A stretch of 45,547 nucleotides of DNA. Source: a virus. Location of the stretch: IMG/VR virus record IMGVR_UViG_3300020172_003635, positions 1 to 45,547 of that record. One strand, given 5' to 3'. Within the stretch, counting starts at the first letter, position 1. Each line of letters starts with the position of its first letter. Under the pieces are notes generated by a model that did not search any database, was not told the DNA's origin, and was given only the letters and a program-made list of their open reading frames with translations. Both the position numbers and the translations under genes were made by a program. Shown piece after piece: positions 8,361-18,814 of the stretch.

Positions 8361-10361
8361 TCACGTTACTCCGTCGTCATAATTTAAAGTAAAATATCTA
8401 AATTTTAATTTTACGTCTTGAACTTTAGCGTACCAGCCCGAACCGGTATCTACTCTTGCTACTTCTAGCTTAACATAAAATGCGGTGTCTTTAAACTCTG
8501 ATGCGTAGGTTGCATACATAGTTGAAGACGGCGCAAAATTTCTTGTTTGATTTATACCAAAAGATTCATCACCTACATTTATTTGTGTGTTATTTAAGTA
8601 CACTTTAATAGTTGTTGCAAGATCCCCGTTTGTCACTGATACAAAATTATCGTTGGCCTCTATTTTCGCATAAGAATAATCGCTCTTAACACTGAAGTAT
8701 GCATTGAGCGTTTCAGTTCCATAACCTTTGACAACCTGTCCTGTAACTTCCATAGTCGGGGTATTTGTGCCGTCCCCTAAAACTTCAGTTAGGCTAAATT
8801 GTAAAGTTGTTCTAATAGCTGCTGTTTCAACCTTTACTGTTCCACCACCTACAAGCTGCAATTCTCCATCTTTAGGGAACACGCTATTAAGATTGTCAAC
8901 GGGATTTCCTCCAGAAGTTGAGCTAGTAATTGTTCCATCATCACTCTTAAATGCACTATCAAACGCGGATACAAATGAAATATAACGCAGCTCATTATCA
9001 GCCGCTCTTTTGTCAAGATCTTTTGTACCGTTAGTGACAGAATCTGATAGACCGGCAATTACTACACTGTTATCGCTAGCATTAAACGGATAGATAGTGC
9101 TGCCTCCACCTCTTATGTTGACATAATAGGTGGAACCTCCTGCATTTTCGCGTTTTGTAGTTAAAATATTACCCCTTAGTCTACTTATGTGGGAAATGCT
9201 AATCTCTGATACATTCGCCAGACCTGTTAGAGCAGAACCTGAGTAGTACACATGTGTTCCATCTCTTTTGACACTGGTTACTGTCCTAGATAATGTCTGC
9301 ACTGAGAATGGGTCAGAAAGCCATACTGTGCTACTGCTTCCATCGGAAGCCTTATCTGCGGAAGTACTGTCATCATAGTATGAGCTTGCGCTAATTTCAC
9401 TCTTATCTGTACCAGTTCCTATTGCCCTAAAGTAAGTAGTGTCATTCATTGCAGCAAAAACGCCTATTACTTCTGGCTTGCTGTATAGTGGTCTGATGCT
9501 ATTGGAGTAAGAACTCCATTCTCCAACTTCTGAATTACTATTTCCTAACCCAGAATATACTACTCTTGCTCTAAATTGATACTCTTTGGCATTATTTAGT
9601 CCGGTGAAATATTTTCCTTTGTTTTCACTTGATTCGTTGTCTGTCAAAAGATTTGATGAGTCATCTACTGTTCCTAAGTTGGTCCACGCACTGCCGCTTC
9701 CAGCATCTCTGCTTTGATATTGCCATCTCAACCATGCGTCCCCGTTATTGTATGCATTACCTTCGGCGTAGAGCCATAGTTGAGTACTTGTTTTTAAGGT
9801 AGTGCCAAATAACGATGCTAATGATATTGGTTTACTTGCGGCAAAATAAGGATGTGTTGTAACAGTTAATGTATTTCCAGCTACTGATTTAATGAGACCA
9901 TTAGAACTATTATAGAACTGTGCTACAGATGCTATATAATATGTTGCGTATTCATCTAGTACACTGTTGTAAGTATTAGACCCAAAGGTTTCAATTTGAC
10001 CAGAATAAGTTGTTGTGGTGTATCCTGTATTGGGGTGTGTTTGCGTACTTATAGGGGATAAGAAAACTGGCGGATTTACATCATCTATATATGCTAGGAC
10101 TATTACATTGTCGCCACTCGTGTTAGTGTGACTTACGGTAATTCTTATTCTTCTACTACTCTTATCTGACAGGGCAATTACTGGTGCTGCGGCAGTTCCG
10201 CCATTTCCAACTGATCTAATATAGAAAACTTCCCAACCAGATCCTGTGTATATTTCTCCTCTTTGTATATTGGTAAACGTACCAGATCCTGCTGCGGACG
10301 TGCATATTTCAGGGTCATCCACATCTTGCCAACTGCTTCCATTCCATACTTCAATAGCCAT
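8361..10361 (-). CDS. Tail fibre / adhesin with FN3-like domains
   Basis: A 666-aa protein, almost entirely beta-rich and Ser/Thr/Asn/Gly-rich. The N-terminus MAIEVWNGSSWQDVDDPEIC is the short Trp-containing leader common in phage distal tail proteins. Around residues 185-300 is a fibronectin type III-like domain (LWLYAEGNAYNNGDAWLRWQ, then KEYQFRARVVYSGLGNS and GEWSSYSNSI). No enzymatic motif is seen. It follows another fibre gene after 9 bp with only a weak SD. It likely forms part of the host-binding apparatus. Confidence 0.7.
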   Translation of the reverse strand: MAIEVWNGSSWQDVDDPEICTSAAGSGTFTNIQRGEIYTGSGWEVFYIRSVGNGGTAAAPVIALSDKSSRRIRITVSHTNTSGDNVIVLAYIDDVNPPVFLSPISTQTHPNTGYTTTTYSGQIETFGSNTYNSVLDEYATYYIASVAQFYNSSNGLIKSVAGNTLTVTTHPYFAASKPISLASLFGTTLKTSTQLWLYAEGNAYNNGDAWLRWQYQSRDAGSGSAWTNLGTVDDSSNLLTDNESSENKGKYFTGLNNAKEYQFRARVVYSGLGNSNSEVGEWSSYSNSIRPLYSKPEVIGVFAAMNDTTYFRAIGTGTDKSEISASSYYDDSTSADKASDGSSSTVWLSDPFSVQTLSRTVTSVKRDGTHVYYSGSALTGLANVSEISISHISRLRGNILTTKRENAGGSTYYVNIRGGGSTIYPFNASDNSVVIAGLSDSVTNGTKDLDKRAADNELRYISFVSAFDSAFKSDDGTITSSTSGGNPVDNLNSVFPKDGELQLVGGGTVKVETAAIRTTLQFSLTEVLGDGTNTPTMEVTGQVVKGYGTETLNAYFSVKSDYSYAKIEANDNFVSVTNGDLATTIKVYLNNTQINVGDESFGINQTRNFAPSSTMYATYASEFKDTAFYVKLEVARVDTGSGWYAKVQDVKLKFRYFTLNYDDGVT

Positions 10362-10370
10362 AATTAATTC

Positions 10371-12161
10371 TCACGAGGTAAAGTGAATGTCTCCAAGAAC
10401 CGGAGATGTTGGTTTTTGCGCATTTGTTCCATATGATATATTTCGCAAATATCCTCTTGTTCCGCTTGATACTGTCGTCGTAATGCTACTTGTTGCTCCG
10501 CCAGTAGTGACTGGACCGCCATAGCCACTTATTGATGTCGTTATTATTCCTGAACTAAACCAAGCCCATCCCTGAGGGGAAAGAATTGACAGACTTGCCC
10601 CAGAACCATTTGTTAGAGTATTTACACCATCGTTTGGTTTTGCAGTACCAGTTCCACTTCCAACTCCAGTAGCTGTGAAAACGGTGTTAACATTATTATT
10701 GGCTGCGCCAATTGAGGTGAAAGAAGTGTTTCCAGACGATACGATTTTATACTGTTGGCCAATAATGAAAAATCCAGCAGTAACTTCTGGAACTCCGATT
10801 GTCCAACCAGCAATAGTTCCAGATGTTGCATCAATTGCTCCACCAGCTGAAACTTTAAATTTTGCATCATCGTACAATGCTGCGCCAGACCACATTTTTC
10901 CAGTGGAATCTACATGAAATGAGGTTGTATCAGATCCACCAATATCGATAGTTCCACCCGATAATGCACCAGTGAATGTCCCACCACCATTGATACTAAG
11001 TGTGCCTCCACTCCACGTCAAATTGGTACCTAAAGAAAAACGACCTGATGCGTCCATCCAGAATCCAGTACCAGTTCCGTATCCAGTTCCACTAGAATAT
11101 ATTGCAGTAGTGGTTGTTGCACTTGTTCCTACTATATTAATTTTTGTGGTGGCGTGAGTGCCAACTGTAATGGTATTATTAAATGTTCCTGAGGTAGCAT
11201 TTATGGTGCCCGTTACTGATAATGTTTCGGCGCTGTTGTTCCATGAAACATATTTGGTTGAATTTCCAACTCTGAATGTGCCGTCCGTATACCAGTAGTT
11301 ATAGGTAGGATCACCAACTTCCATACCTGCTTTGGTGCCACTTTGTAAATCGTCGTCAATTCTTAAAAAGTTTGGATTAGATCCAACAGTAATGCTGTTT
11401 GCATTTAATTCAGCTTGAACATTTACCTGTGAACCAATGACCACAGAACTTCCATTATAGGATATGCCTTGTGGTCCACCAAAATTCAAATGCCCATCAC
11501 CCCTAATATACCATCCAGACGGAGTTGCATCATTTGGATTATAGGTTGATGATTGAATTAATGAATAATTGCCTGGTCCGCTTCCTCCAGATAGTGTAAT
11601 TGTATGTGCACCGATTTCTCCAGCAGTTATTTTTGCAGCGGTGAGTGAGCCAATAAACTCTTCATCTATAAGTGGAGTATCTCCAGATGCAACTATATTA
11701 GTCCAGCTGCCAACATTTGCTGAACTATCTATCGAGCGAACTCTTCCATAATATTTTACTGGACTAGTTATTGAAGAAGTACTTGTTGTCGTACTGTTGT
11801 CATCTACTGAAACTACAAAAACGTTTGTTTGCACAAAACCAGTTCTATGAGGAATTTCGCCAGAAATGATCGAATTTAGTCCGCCAACAATTTGTATTTG
11901 AGCTTGCTCATATAGTTCATATTCATACTTAGATATATCTTCGTCAGTACTATCCGTATACTTGAAAAGTACATTAAAGAATGAGGCCGCAAGTACAAGT
12001 CCTGTTGGGGCTTCCGGAATTGTTGAGTCAGTTGGAGTTCTAAATCTAACAGAATCTGTATATCCTGATAATACGTTAATATCATTGTTTTTTGCGCGAA
12101 CCGTAATAATATATTCTTTATCTGGTTTTAAATTTTCTATATTTTTAGATATAATAGCCAT
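10371..12161 (-). CDS. Tail fibre / tail tip protein
   Basis: A 596-aa protein. Residues about 1-45 are the end of an FN3-like domain (PDKEYIITVRAKNNDINV), with a second FN3 at about 50-165 (PEAPTGLVLAASFFNVLF to YYGRVRSIDSSANVGSW). Next comes SLTAAKITAGEIGAHTITL (about 172-191), a segment typical of phage tail-tip and fibre proteins, then repeated Gly/Thr/Ser beta segments as in trimeric fibres. GGAG lies seven bases before the ATG. Its start codon shares one base with the stop of the upstream gene (TAATG), implying coupled translation. Confidence 0.75.
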   Translation of the reverse strand: MAIISKNIENLKPDKEYIITVRAKNNDINVLSGYTDSVRFRTPTDSTIPEAPTGLVLAASFFNVLFKYTDSTDEDISKYEYELYEQAQIQIVGGLNSIISGEIPHRTGFVQTNVFVVSVDDNSTTTSTSSITSPVKYYGRVRSIDSSANVGSWTNIVASGDTPLIDEEFIGSLTAAKITAGEIGAHTITLSGGSGPGNYSLIQSSTYNPNDATPSGWYIRGDGHLNFGGPQGISYNGSSVVIGSQVNVQAELNANSITVGSNPNFLRIDDDLQSGTKAGMEVGDPTYNYWYTDGTFRVGNSTKYVSWNNSAETLSVTGTINATSGTFNNTITVGTHATTKINIVGTSATTTTAIYSSGTGYGTGTGFWMDASGRFSLGTNLTWSGGTLSINGGGTFTGALSGGTIDIGGSDTTSFHVDSTGKMWSGAALYDDAKFKVSAGGAIDATSGTIAGWTIGVPEVTAGFFIIGQQYKIVSSGNTSFTSIGAANNNVNTVFTATGVGSGTGTAKPNDGVNTLTNGSGASLSILSPQGWAWFSSGIITTSISGYGGPVTTGGATSSITTTVSSGTRGYLRNISYGTNAQKPTSPVLGDIHFTS

Positions 12162-13099
12162 TATCTAACTCCACCAATTATTGTAAATGTATTATTAGAT
12201 TGATTAACTAGTTCATTTCCAATTTGTAAATATAGATTATAACTAAATGAGTAAGAAGTTATTTTAATATTATTTCCATTAGATAAAACATTTTTATCAT
12301 ATAATGTTTCTACTTCCACAAAATAATCCCTTTCTTCAAAATCTGTTTTTGCAAAAAGCTGTTGATTATCAGAATAGGTTCTGGAAAATGAGTCAATTGT
12401 TTGCCAATCTAAAGCTAAAGAATTATTCGTATTTACATTATCCGAAAGTGCCGTAAATTTAATTCTAAATTTTCCATAATTAGGACCCTTGCCTCCATAT
12501 AATGTAAACTTTGGGCCAGTAAAATTCATATACAATTTAGACGCTGGCTTTGATGATAGCCCATTATTCCAATCTGTCATTGGATTAATGAAAGAAAAAT
12601 TATAACTAGATTCTGAGTTTAAACTAACTGAATAGTCATATATTCCTACGCTGGCATAAGTTGCGTAGAATGGATTTGTAATAAAACTAATCTGATAATC
12701 TTCAACACCGCCGTTGTCAACTTCATTTATTTTTCTTAAATTAGGAGTATTGTAATAGACGGCGTATTGTCCAGTTATTTCTTCTGCTGCTGTATGTATC
12801 TCATGTGTCTTAAAGTAAAGATAATTACCTTCTATGACTGTCTCAACTGGATATACATTGTCACCCTTTTCATATGTTACGACATATGAAGTTTCGTCTG
12901 TTTGATTTTCTAGAGATGTATCTTTGTATGTATTAATGTTGATATCTAATATACTTGCAAAAATCCATGTATTGGCTTCTAGGGTATCTCGCGGAGTAAA
13001 CCTGCCTATAAACCTTTTACAATAGGGATATGAATAATTAGAATTAGTCGTAGACGAATTTATGGATTCAGTTGATTTGAGGTATTTAAACCACGCCAT
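12161..13099 (-). CDS. Beta-rich fibre-associated protein
   Basis: A 312-aa protein rich in Asn, Ser, Tyr and Phe with alternating hydrophobic residues throughout (for example KFTLYGGKGPNYGKFRIKF, then YFVEVETLYDKNVL and ITSYSFSYNLYLQI). This suggests one or two beta-sandwich domains of the carbohydrate-binding or adhesin type. It is flanked on both sides by fibre genes with overlapping or abutting ends. No signal peptide or active-site motif. Likely a host-recognition component; family not recognised. Confidence 0.65.
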   Translation of the reverse strand: MAWFKYLKSTESINSSTTNSNYSYPYCKRFIGRFTPRDTLEANTWIFASILDININTYKDTSLENQTDETSYVVTYEKGDNVYPVETVIEGNYLYFKTHEIHTAAEEITGQYAVYYNTPNLRKINEVDNGGVEDYQISFITNPFYATYASVGIYDYSVSLNSESSYNFSFINPMTDWNNGLSSKPASKLYMNFTGPKFTLYGGKGPNYGKFRIKFTALSDNVNTNNSLALDWQTIDSFSRTYSDNQQLFAKTDFEERDYFVEVETLYDKNVLSNGNNIKITSYSFSYNLYLQIGNELVNQSNNTFTIIGGVR

Positions 13100-13100
13100 A

Positions 13101-14882
13101 TTATGTCACTTCCGTATAAATAATTTCATATTCATGATTATCTATTATATTATCATCAATCTCTATATTAACAACTGCATCGCATCTTGGCAAACCGTTA
13201 ACTATATCGACACTAAAACTGGCTATAGCTACAGATAACGGTGCTGTCACAAGTTGCTGAGAGTTATTTAAATTTCGAGCTCCTTGATAATCTATATCAA
13301 GAGAAGAAATCTTAGTAGACCCATCTGTCCCCGTGTGCGCGTGAGTATTCAGGTCTACGCCATCTATAGTAATGCCTTCTGCAACAAGAATATCCCCTAT
13401 TATTCTTCCTCCATCCTTAAGTAGATATTGTGGATGATGGTCTTCATCTAATCCCTGCAGTAAGCTATGACTAGACTTTAGGTCATCTTTTCTTGTGGGG
13501 CTTATGATTACCTGTCTGAACAGCGAAGAAACCCAGTCGTCAGATACTGGTAATAATAAATTTGGCTTTTGAACGCCCTTAAAAGACATCTGTGCAATAA
13601 AATTTGCATATTTTCTTTTTTCATGCACAAGTCTCAGCAGTGCATCCGTCTTTCCTATGACAGTATGATGCCTATCAATGATGTCGGCAACTACAGAAGT
13701 AAAGTTACCTTTCATTAAAACTGAAGCTATCAATAATTCTTCAGCTAGAAATGGAATACTCTTTCCTACCGACGTTGTTTGGTAATCTAATTCTAAAGGA
13801 TTTGAAATGTCTGAGGAGAATTTTAAGGCTGGATTAATATATCTTGTATAAAAAATTTCAGAGTTATCATGCAAATCTCTTTTAAGCGAACTAAGTATAT
13901 CTTCAATTTCAGAGTTTACAGCGTTTAATTTAATCGCAAAAAAAGCTTGAAATTTAGAGGCTTGTTCCTTTGAGATTTGATCCAATTCGGTTCCGGGAAT
14001 TTCTCCCGGCTTTGATATGATCGTCTTTGCAATCCTGCTCGTATAGTGCAGGGCCGTTTTCCCCCACGAGTCATAATGGACTGCGATTTTTTGTTGTAAT
14101 TCATTTTCATAATCGTCTCCAAAATCTATAGATAATGACATTTTTATTGATTTAACTTCATTTAATAAATAGTTTAAAAGTTTTCTGAATTGAAAAAAAT
14201 AAGAAAAAGTTGAGTGTGCTATAGAATGTTCATATTCTTGCAAAAATTTACGAGAGATTGTTGAATTCATTCTTTCCGCAAAAGAAACCTCTTCATAAGA
14301 AATGTACGACGGGATTGGCATTTTGATATTCGAGGGTTTATTAAATTCTGGAGGGTATGGCTGGATAGTTATAAGCCCCTCGTCGGAAGATGATGGATTA
14401 TCATTTATGATTTTTGGAAAATCTTCTAGATAAGGATCTTGTTCTGCAGTATTAAAACTTTCACTAACAGCGGATGTAGAAGAATATGAGCTATTATTTA
14501 TTTTTTTATTAAAGAATTCAATAATTTGTGGAGATTCTACTCTTAAAGTTTTATTTAATTCATCCCATAAATTTTGGTGAGATATCAATAAATCTAAATT
14601 TAAGTTTGGATTTATAAAAACTTTTTTCATTAAATCTTCGATATCTTTAATGGTATCTAATATTACCTGCTCAGCCAAAGATATTTGTCCCCTAATGGAG
14701 TTAAGTGGTAGAGAATATGTTTCCATTACGGAACCATTAGAACTTTTTCCGACAGTTCTCAACATCTCCCTTGCATAGGCTTGATTATCCGAAGTGTTGA
14801 CAAAGGATGAATCGGAGAATTTATAATCTCCATGAATTTGATTATTTACCTCTGTGTACTGATTGCTATTATTTATCGACAT
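13101..14882 (-). CDS. Tail fibre-like structural protein with DHPQYLL motif
   Basis: A 593-aa protein with AGGA four bases before the ATG. Residues about 1-440 are largely helical. Residues about 470-560 carry LDEDHHPQYLLKDGGRIIGD and VDLNTHAHTGTDG, motifs that recur in phage tail fibre and baseplate-attached proteins (the DDHxQYLL and His-rich collar repeats). The C-terminus is a short beta domain. Only one base separates it from the next gene, so it is the first of a four-gene fibre operon after TerL. It may attach the fibre assembly to the tail or head. Confidence 0.7.
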   Translation of the reverse strand: MSINNSNQYTEVNNQIHGDYKFSDSSFVNTSDNQAYAREMLRTVGKSSNGSVMETYSLPLNSIRGQISLAEQVILDTIKDIEDLMKKVFINPNLNLDLLISHQNLWDELNKTLRVESPQIIEFFNKKINNSSYSSTSAVSESFNTAEQDPYLEDFPKIINDNPSSSDEGLITIQPYPPEFNKPSNIKMPIPSYISYEEVSFAERMNSTISRKFLQEYEHSIAHSTFSYFFQFRKLLNYLLNEVKSIKMSLSIDFGDDYENELQQKIAVHYDSWGKTALHYTSRIAKTIISKPGEIPGTELDQISKEQASKFQAFFAIKLNAVNSEIEDILSSLKRDLHDNSEIFYTRYINPALKFSSDISNPLELDYQTTSVGKSIPFLAEELLIASVLMKGNFTSVVADIIDRHHTVIGKTDALLRLVHEKRKYANFIAQMSFKGVQKPNLLLPVSDDWVSSLFRQVIISPTRKDDLKSSHSLLQGLDEDHHPQYLLKDGGRIIGDILVAEGITIDGVDLNTHAHTGTDGSTKISSLDIDYQGARNLNNSQQLVTAPLSVAIASFSVDIVNGLPRCDAVVNIEIDDNIIDNHEYEIIYTEVT

Positions 14883-14888
14883 TTTTTC

Positions 14889-16742
14889 CTAAAACATTTT
14901 TCTAGTTTTTTTAGAACTAGTTGATCTCTTAAAGCTTCCAGTTGAATTCAAGGCATTCGCTCTCCCAGTGATTACAAATTTTGACTTTTCTTCTCCTGAA
15001 TCTGAACTATTTTGTTTGGGCATAAAAAACTCATTGGAAAAACTTTCTGTTCTAGTAGCGTAGTTGCCTTGCGAAAATTCTCCATAGTTTTGTGTTATTG
15101 CCAGCAGTGCTAGCATCAGCGCATCATGAGCGTGATCCATTGCAGAACCAGCTGCTTCGAATACTGGCCTACCAGTTTGGGTAGTTCTAATGACAACATA
15201 AGAAATCAATTGCATATACAATTCTTCATCTGATTCAGGAACTAATATTCTTTCCTTTTCTAAGAACTGTCTGAGATTGTCAACCATAAAAGGTTTCATT
15301 TCTTTTTTAATCATTAACTTAGTATATGGATCTCTAACGTCAATGCTTTCGCCAAAGCCAATACCCTTAACCTTATCTCTAAGGCCAGAATATGGATTTT
15401 CTACTCCATACTTCTTAAGTAGCTCTACTTGGACCTCTCCATATCCTCGGTCAACATAAATATGCTTAGGATTAAATGCTCGATTTAATTCAATAATTCT
15501 ATCTACAGCTTTTGTTAATGTATATTCTGATCTGGGTATTTCTTCTCTATAGCAGATTCTGCTTTTGCCTCTAAATCTATGATCTTCGTAGTTCTCTGCA
15601 CATGTTTCCACTACGACTATGTTTGTTCCTGCGCCATATTTATCCCAGTCAACTCCAATTGTATGAAAAGACCTAGCTGAAGTAATCTCGGGAATATAAT
15701 CCCAAGATGGTGCAACAAAAGCTCTATCGACAAACTTTCTAGGATAAACACCTTCTGAGTCTTCACCCCAGTCAGCTTCTATTTCATGACGATATCCACT
15801 TGGGGAATATTGTTCCCTGAATTCTTCTTCTTGTTCTTTTGAGAAGTAGGGGTTGCAGTAACTGGGAAACCAGAACTCTGTAAATCTAGGAGATCTGCAC
15901 CATTCCCAAAAACGTTCTCTACGACCAGTTGGCGTAGAAGCACCAATCATAACTTTATCTGGTTGATCTTCTGCGGTTTTCTGAAGCATGGCGTATAGAG
16001 CGTCAAGGTCATCCGCATGCATGTAGTCCATTTCGTCAAGAACAATTAAGTGAGCTTCCTGACCACGAGCAACGTCGCTCTTTCCTCCGGACTTCATTCC
16101 TGAAGTAAAGAATCTAATTGTCGATCCATTTGAAAACTGAATCATGAACTGTGGACTCGTAACTTTTCTACTAATAGAGTTAGTTACAACTTCATTCTTA
16201 GAGGCTATTCTTAGGATCTCTTGATAGATAAGTTCAACTTGAGTTTTCATTGGCGCGATAACCAATGATCTTCCGTCTTTATGAGTATAGCTATAGTGCA
16301 GTAGCATTATTGCTAAACTAAATGTTTTACCTAAACGACGACCAGCTCTAAGAACTTTTCTTAATCCTGGATCTCTTAGAATTAATATTTGATATACTCT
16401 AAGTTCAGCTCCAAGAAATTGCTTAGCCCATACTACTGGATCTCTCGAAATATGTAACTGCCTTTGGTGCTCAGCGCTAACGCCTGCCGCTAATAAGTCA
16501 AGATCCATTTCAAATGGCTCATCGACAAGTAAAGCTAATTCCCTATTAGTTAACTTTCTTTCAATTACTGGAGTTCCGTCACTCCATGAAATATGATTTA
16601 GTTTATTTTCAAAGACCCATTCAATTCTATTTATTTGTTTTATCAGTTCAGGATCTTGATCTTTTATTATCTCAAGTAAGTCTTCTCTAGAAAGAGATTC
16701 CAGTGCTTCCCTGAATTCTTGTGTTTTACTAAAAATACCCAT
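14889..16742 (-). CDS. terL: Terminase large subunit
   Basis: A 617-aa packaging motor: an N-terminal ATPase that pumps DNA into the procapsid and a C-terminal RNase H-like nuclease that cuts concatemers. Seen: a P-loop in RAGRRLGKTFSLAI (about 132-145), Walker B LIVLDEMD (about 232-239), a coupling motif IGASTPTGRR, and nuclease acidic residues in GVDWDKYGAG, YVDRGYGEVQ and DHAHDALML. The ATG at 16742 is used; an in-frame GTG at 16748 overlaps the upstream stop as GTGA and could be the coupled start instead. TerL lies unusually far from the portal, with four fibre genes between. Confidence 0.93.
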   Translation of the reverse strand: MGIFSKTQEFREALESLSREDLLEIIKDQDPELIKQINRIEWVFENKLNHISWSDGTPVIERKLTNRELALLVDEPFEMDLDLLAAGVSAEHQRQLHISRDPVVWAKQFLGAELRVYQILILRDPGLRKVLRAGRRLGKTFSLAIMLLHYSYTHKDGRSLVIAPMKTQVELIYQEILRIASKNEVVTNSISRKVTSPQFMIQFSNGSTIRFFTSGMKSGGKSDVARGQEAHLIVLDEMDYMHADDLDALYAMLQKTAEDQPDKVMIGASTPTGRRERFWEWCRSPRFTEFWFPSYCNPYFSKEQEEEFREQYSPSGYRHEIEADWGEDSEGVYPRKFVDRAFVAPSWDYIPEITSARSFHTIGVDWDKYGAGTNIVVVETCAENYEDHRFRGKSRICYREEIPRSEYTLTKAVDRIIELNRAFNPKHIYVDRGYGEVQVELLKKYGVENPYSGLRDKVKGIGFGESIDVRDPYTKLMIKKEMKPFMVDNLRQFLEKERILVPESDEELYMQLISYVVIRTTQTGRPVFEAAGSAMDHAHDALMLALLAITQNYGEFSQGNYATRTESFSNEFFMPKQNSSDSGEEKSKFVITGRANALNSTGSFKRSTSSKKTRKMF

Positions 16743-16744
16743 AA

Positions 16745-18148
16745 TCACCCATAATGTGCTGCCATCATAGCACCCTCTGCTCCGAGAGCACTTCTTGCAT
16801 TGAGTCTAGAATTTTGAATTGCCTGAACTCCTCTTGCTCTAGATGTTGCTGCTGCTTCAGTATCTTTGTATCCCATTCCAAAAGCCGGTTTAGCTATTGA
16901 TCCTTGCAAAGACTTATTAGCGTCTTTTGCTAAGTTTATCCCACTTTTAATAATTTCGCCACCCATGCGACCAATATCATATATAAATGATGCTGCTGCA
17001 AGGAGTTGAACGCCTGGAATAAACATTGATGCGCCTCTTGCGGCTAACATTTTTCCAGCGCCAGAAACTGCTAATTTCTTTGTAGCACCAGTGCCGAGTT
17101 GCTTAACTAATCCTTTACCGCCAGCTCCCCTTAAGAGCTTTATGGCGCCCTCCGAACCTTGCACAAGTTTGCCTCCGACCATTAATCCATCATCACCAAA
17201 TGCTTTTGCAAACGCTTTACCGAATGCATCTTCTGCCCTTGCAGCGCCCTCTAGTGCTCTTCCTGATAAACCGCTAGCGCCACCAAATCCTTGAGCGCCT
17301 CTAAAGTACCCCCCAAGGTACTGGGTACCAGCCCCAGACATGGATGACGCGTACATATTACCTCTAACCCCTTGAGCTCCCACTGCTCCAGCTTTAGTTG
17401 TTCCATAGGATGCTCCAACTATTTGATCAGTTACGGTTACAACTCCTTTTTTCATCCCTACAGTAGGTGCAACCATTTTTGACGCTAGTGCTGGGTTATT
17501 CATTCTACTTAACTTACCTATAGCGTCGTCTGCTTTAGCTAACTTTGCCGCTGCCCTTGAGTTACCTCTTAGAGCTTTCCTTTCCAATAAGTCTACTCTT
17601 CTACCTGCGCTTATTCCTGATAATAATCCTGGACCAAAAGCAGCTTCCCCCTCATTGAGAGTTATTCCCATCTTTGCTATTGCTTTTTTTCCAGTTTTAG
17701 TATTTCCTATGAAGCTACTTGCCGCGAAGGGTGTGTAGGCGTTTTGAGATGCGCCAGCAAAAATACTGAGAGAGTGATGCCTGGCAAGATTTCTAGGTCT
17801 TAAGCTAAGGTTGTTTAGTCTAGATGATCTAAGGAAAGGAGTTTTTCGTGCATCCCCGGTGAGACTTGCCATTGTCTGGTTTCTTTTTGCACCACCAAAA
17901 AATTGTTTAGTGGCAGAATCATAGCTATTCATGGTTCCAGATTGCAAAGTCCTAAATTTTGCTGCCCTTCTGGCGTCTACTCCTTTGCCCAGCCTGGATG
18001 CTTGGTCCATGTACCCGCCACGCAGTAGGGTATTAGAACCCCTCATGGAGGCGAAGCCGGCTGATGCTGCTATCCCGGGCATTACTTCCGTCATGCGAGC
18101 CCACAAGGGGGCCTCAGGCGTGTCTATGGGCATGTCTCCTTCGAGCAT
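16745..18148 (-). CDS. Putative internal virion / ejection protein (Gly/Ala-rich)
   Basis: A 467-aa basic protein rich in Gly, Ala, Arg and Ser. The N-terminal half has many Arg/Lys-containing loops (RGSNTLLRGGYMDQASRLG); the C-terminal half has glycine-rich amphipathic stretches and a hydrophobic segment MLAARGASMFIPGVQLLAAA (about 363-382) followed by a polar tail. This composition is like proteins carried inside the head and ejected with DNA. It lies between another Gly-rich protein and TerL. AGAGG lies about 11 bases before the ATG; an internal ATG at codon 6 with AGGAG two bases upstream is less well spaced. No enzyme family recognised. Confidence 0.6.
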   Translation of the reverse strand: MLEGDMPIDTPEAPLWARMTEVMPGIAASAGFASMRGSNTLLRGGYMDQASRLGKGVDARRAAKFRTLQSGTMNSYDSATKQFFGGAKRNQTMASLTGDARKTPFLRSSRLNNLSLRPRNLARHHSLSIFAGASQNAYTPFAASSFIGNTKTGKKAIAKMGITLNEGEAAFGPGLLSGISAGRRVDLLERKALRGNSRAAAKLAKADDAIGKLSRMNNPALASKMVAPTVGMKKGVVTVTDQIVGASYGTTKAGAVGAQGVRGNMYASSMSGAGTQYLGGYFRGAQGFGGASGLSGRALEGAARAEDAFGKAFAKAFGDDGLMVGGKLVQGSEGAIKLLRGAGGKGLVKQLGTGATKKLAVSGAGKMLAARGASMFIPGVQLLAAASFIYDIGRMGGEIIKSGINLAKDANKSLQGSIAKPAFGMGYKDTEAAATSRARGVQAIQNSRLNARSALGAEGAMMAAHYG

Positions 18149-18152
18149 TGAA

Positions 18153-18812
18153 TTAGTATCCTCTTCTTGAATTATGCATACCTAAGACGATGTCGCCAGA
18201 TGCACTTAGTTGAGCTGCTGTTGACTGTGATGATGAATAGGGTGATTGTCTAAAAAACTCTTGATTCCTATTAATGTGTCCACCTACAATTGCAGCAGAT
18301 GGTAATGCTCCGCCCATTGTTGCTCCAGCTAATCCGCCCATTAATCCACCGGCAATTTTGCCAGCCCTACCCATTGAAAATGCGCCGCCTATTGCTCCAC
18401 CCAACATTGAGCCAGTAACTGCGCCAGCAGCTCCGCCCATAGCTCCTGTGACAGCTGAAGTAGCTAGCATTCCAGTTCCTCCACCTGGGAATCCTGCATT
18501 CGTTGCCATAAAATCACCCGGTGCAGAAGCTTGGAGCATTCCTCCTCCAACTCCACCCATCATGCTTCCAACTAAGGTCCTAGCATTCAGGTCCCTTCCA
18601 GTAAAGTACTGGTCTGCATTTTCGTCTCCAAAAGCTGCACCTAGAGCTGCGTCCTTGGTTGCTGGACCAACCCTTGAGCCAGCGCCCAGAGCTAACGCAC
18701 CGACACCCACGGCTCCCATGGCAGCTCTGTTGGACATTATCGTATTTGGAGCTCTGCCCAACGCCCTTCCAGTTGCGGATCCTACTCTTTTTCCAAAGTT
18801 TAATATTCCCAT
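18153..18812 (-). CDS. Glycine-zipper membrane-type virion protein
   Basis: A 219-aa protein from the ATG at 18812 (GGAGG six bases upstream; a GTG at 18818 overlaps the upstream stop). Residues about 35-180 consist of long Gly/Ala/Met runs with G-x-x-x-G spacing (GSMMGGVGGGMLQ, then GAMGGAAGAVTGSMLGGAIG and GLMGGLAGATMGG), the signature of glycine-zipper segments that insert in or cross membranes. The C-terminus is polar and Ser/Gln-rich. Position among putative ejection proteins suggests a channel or membrane-contact role at infection. Family not recognised. Confidence 0.65.
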   Translation of the reverse strand: MGILNFGKRVGSATGRALGRAPNTIMSNRAAMGAVGVGALALGAGSRVGPATKDAALGAAFGDENADQYFTGRDLNARTLVGSMMGGVGGGMLQASAPGDFMATNAGFPGGGTGMLATSAVTGAMGGAAGAVTGSMLGGAIGGAFSMGRAGKIAGGLMGGLAGATMGGALPSAAIVGGHINRNQEFFRQSPYSSSQSTAAQLSASGDIVLGMHNSRRGY

Positions 18813-18814
18813 TG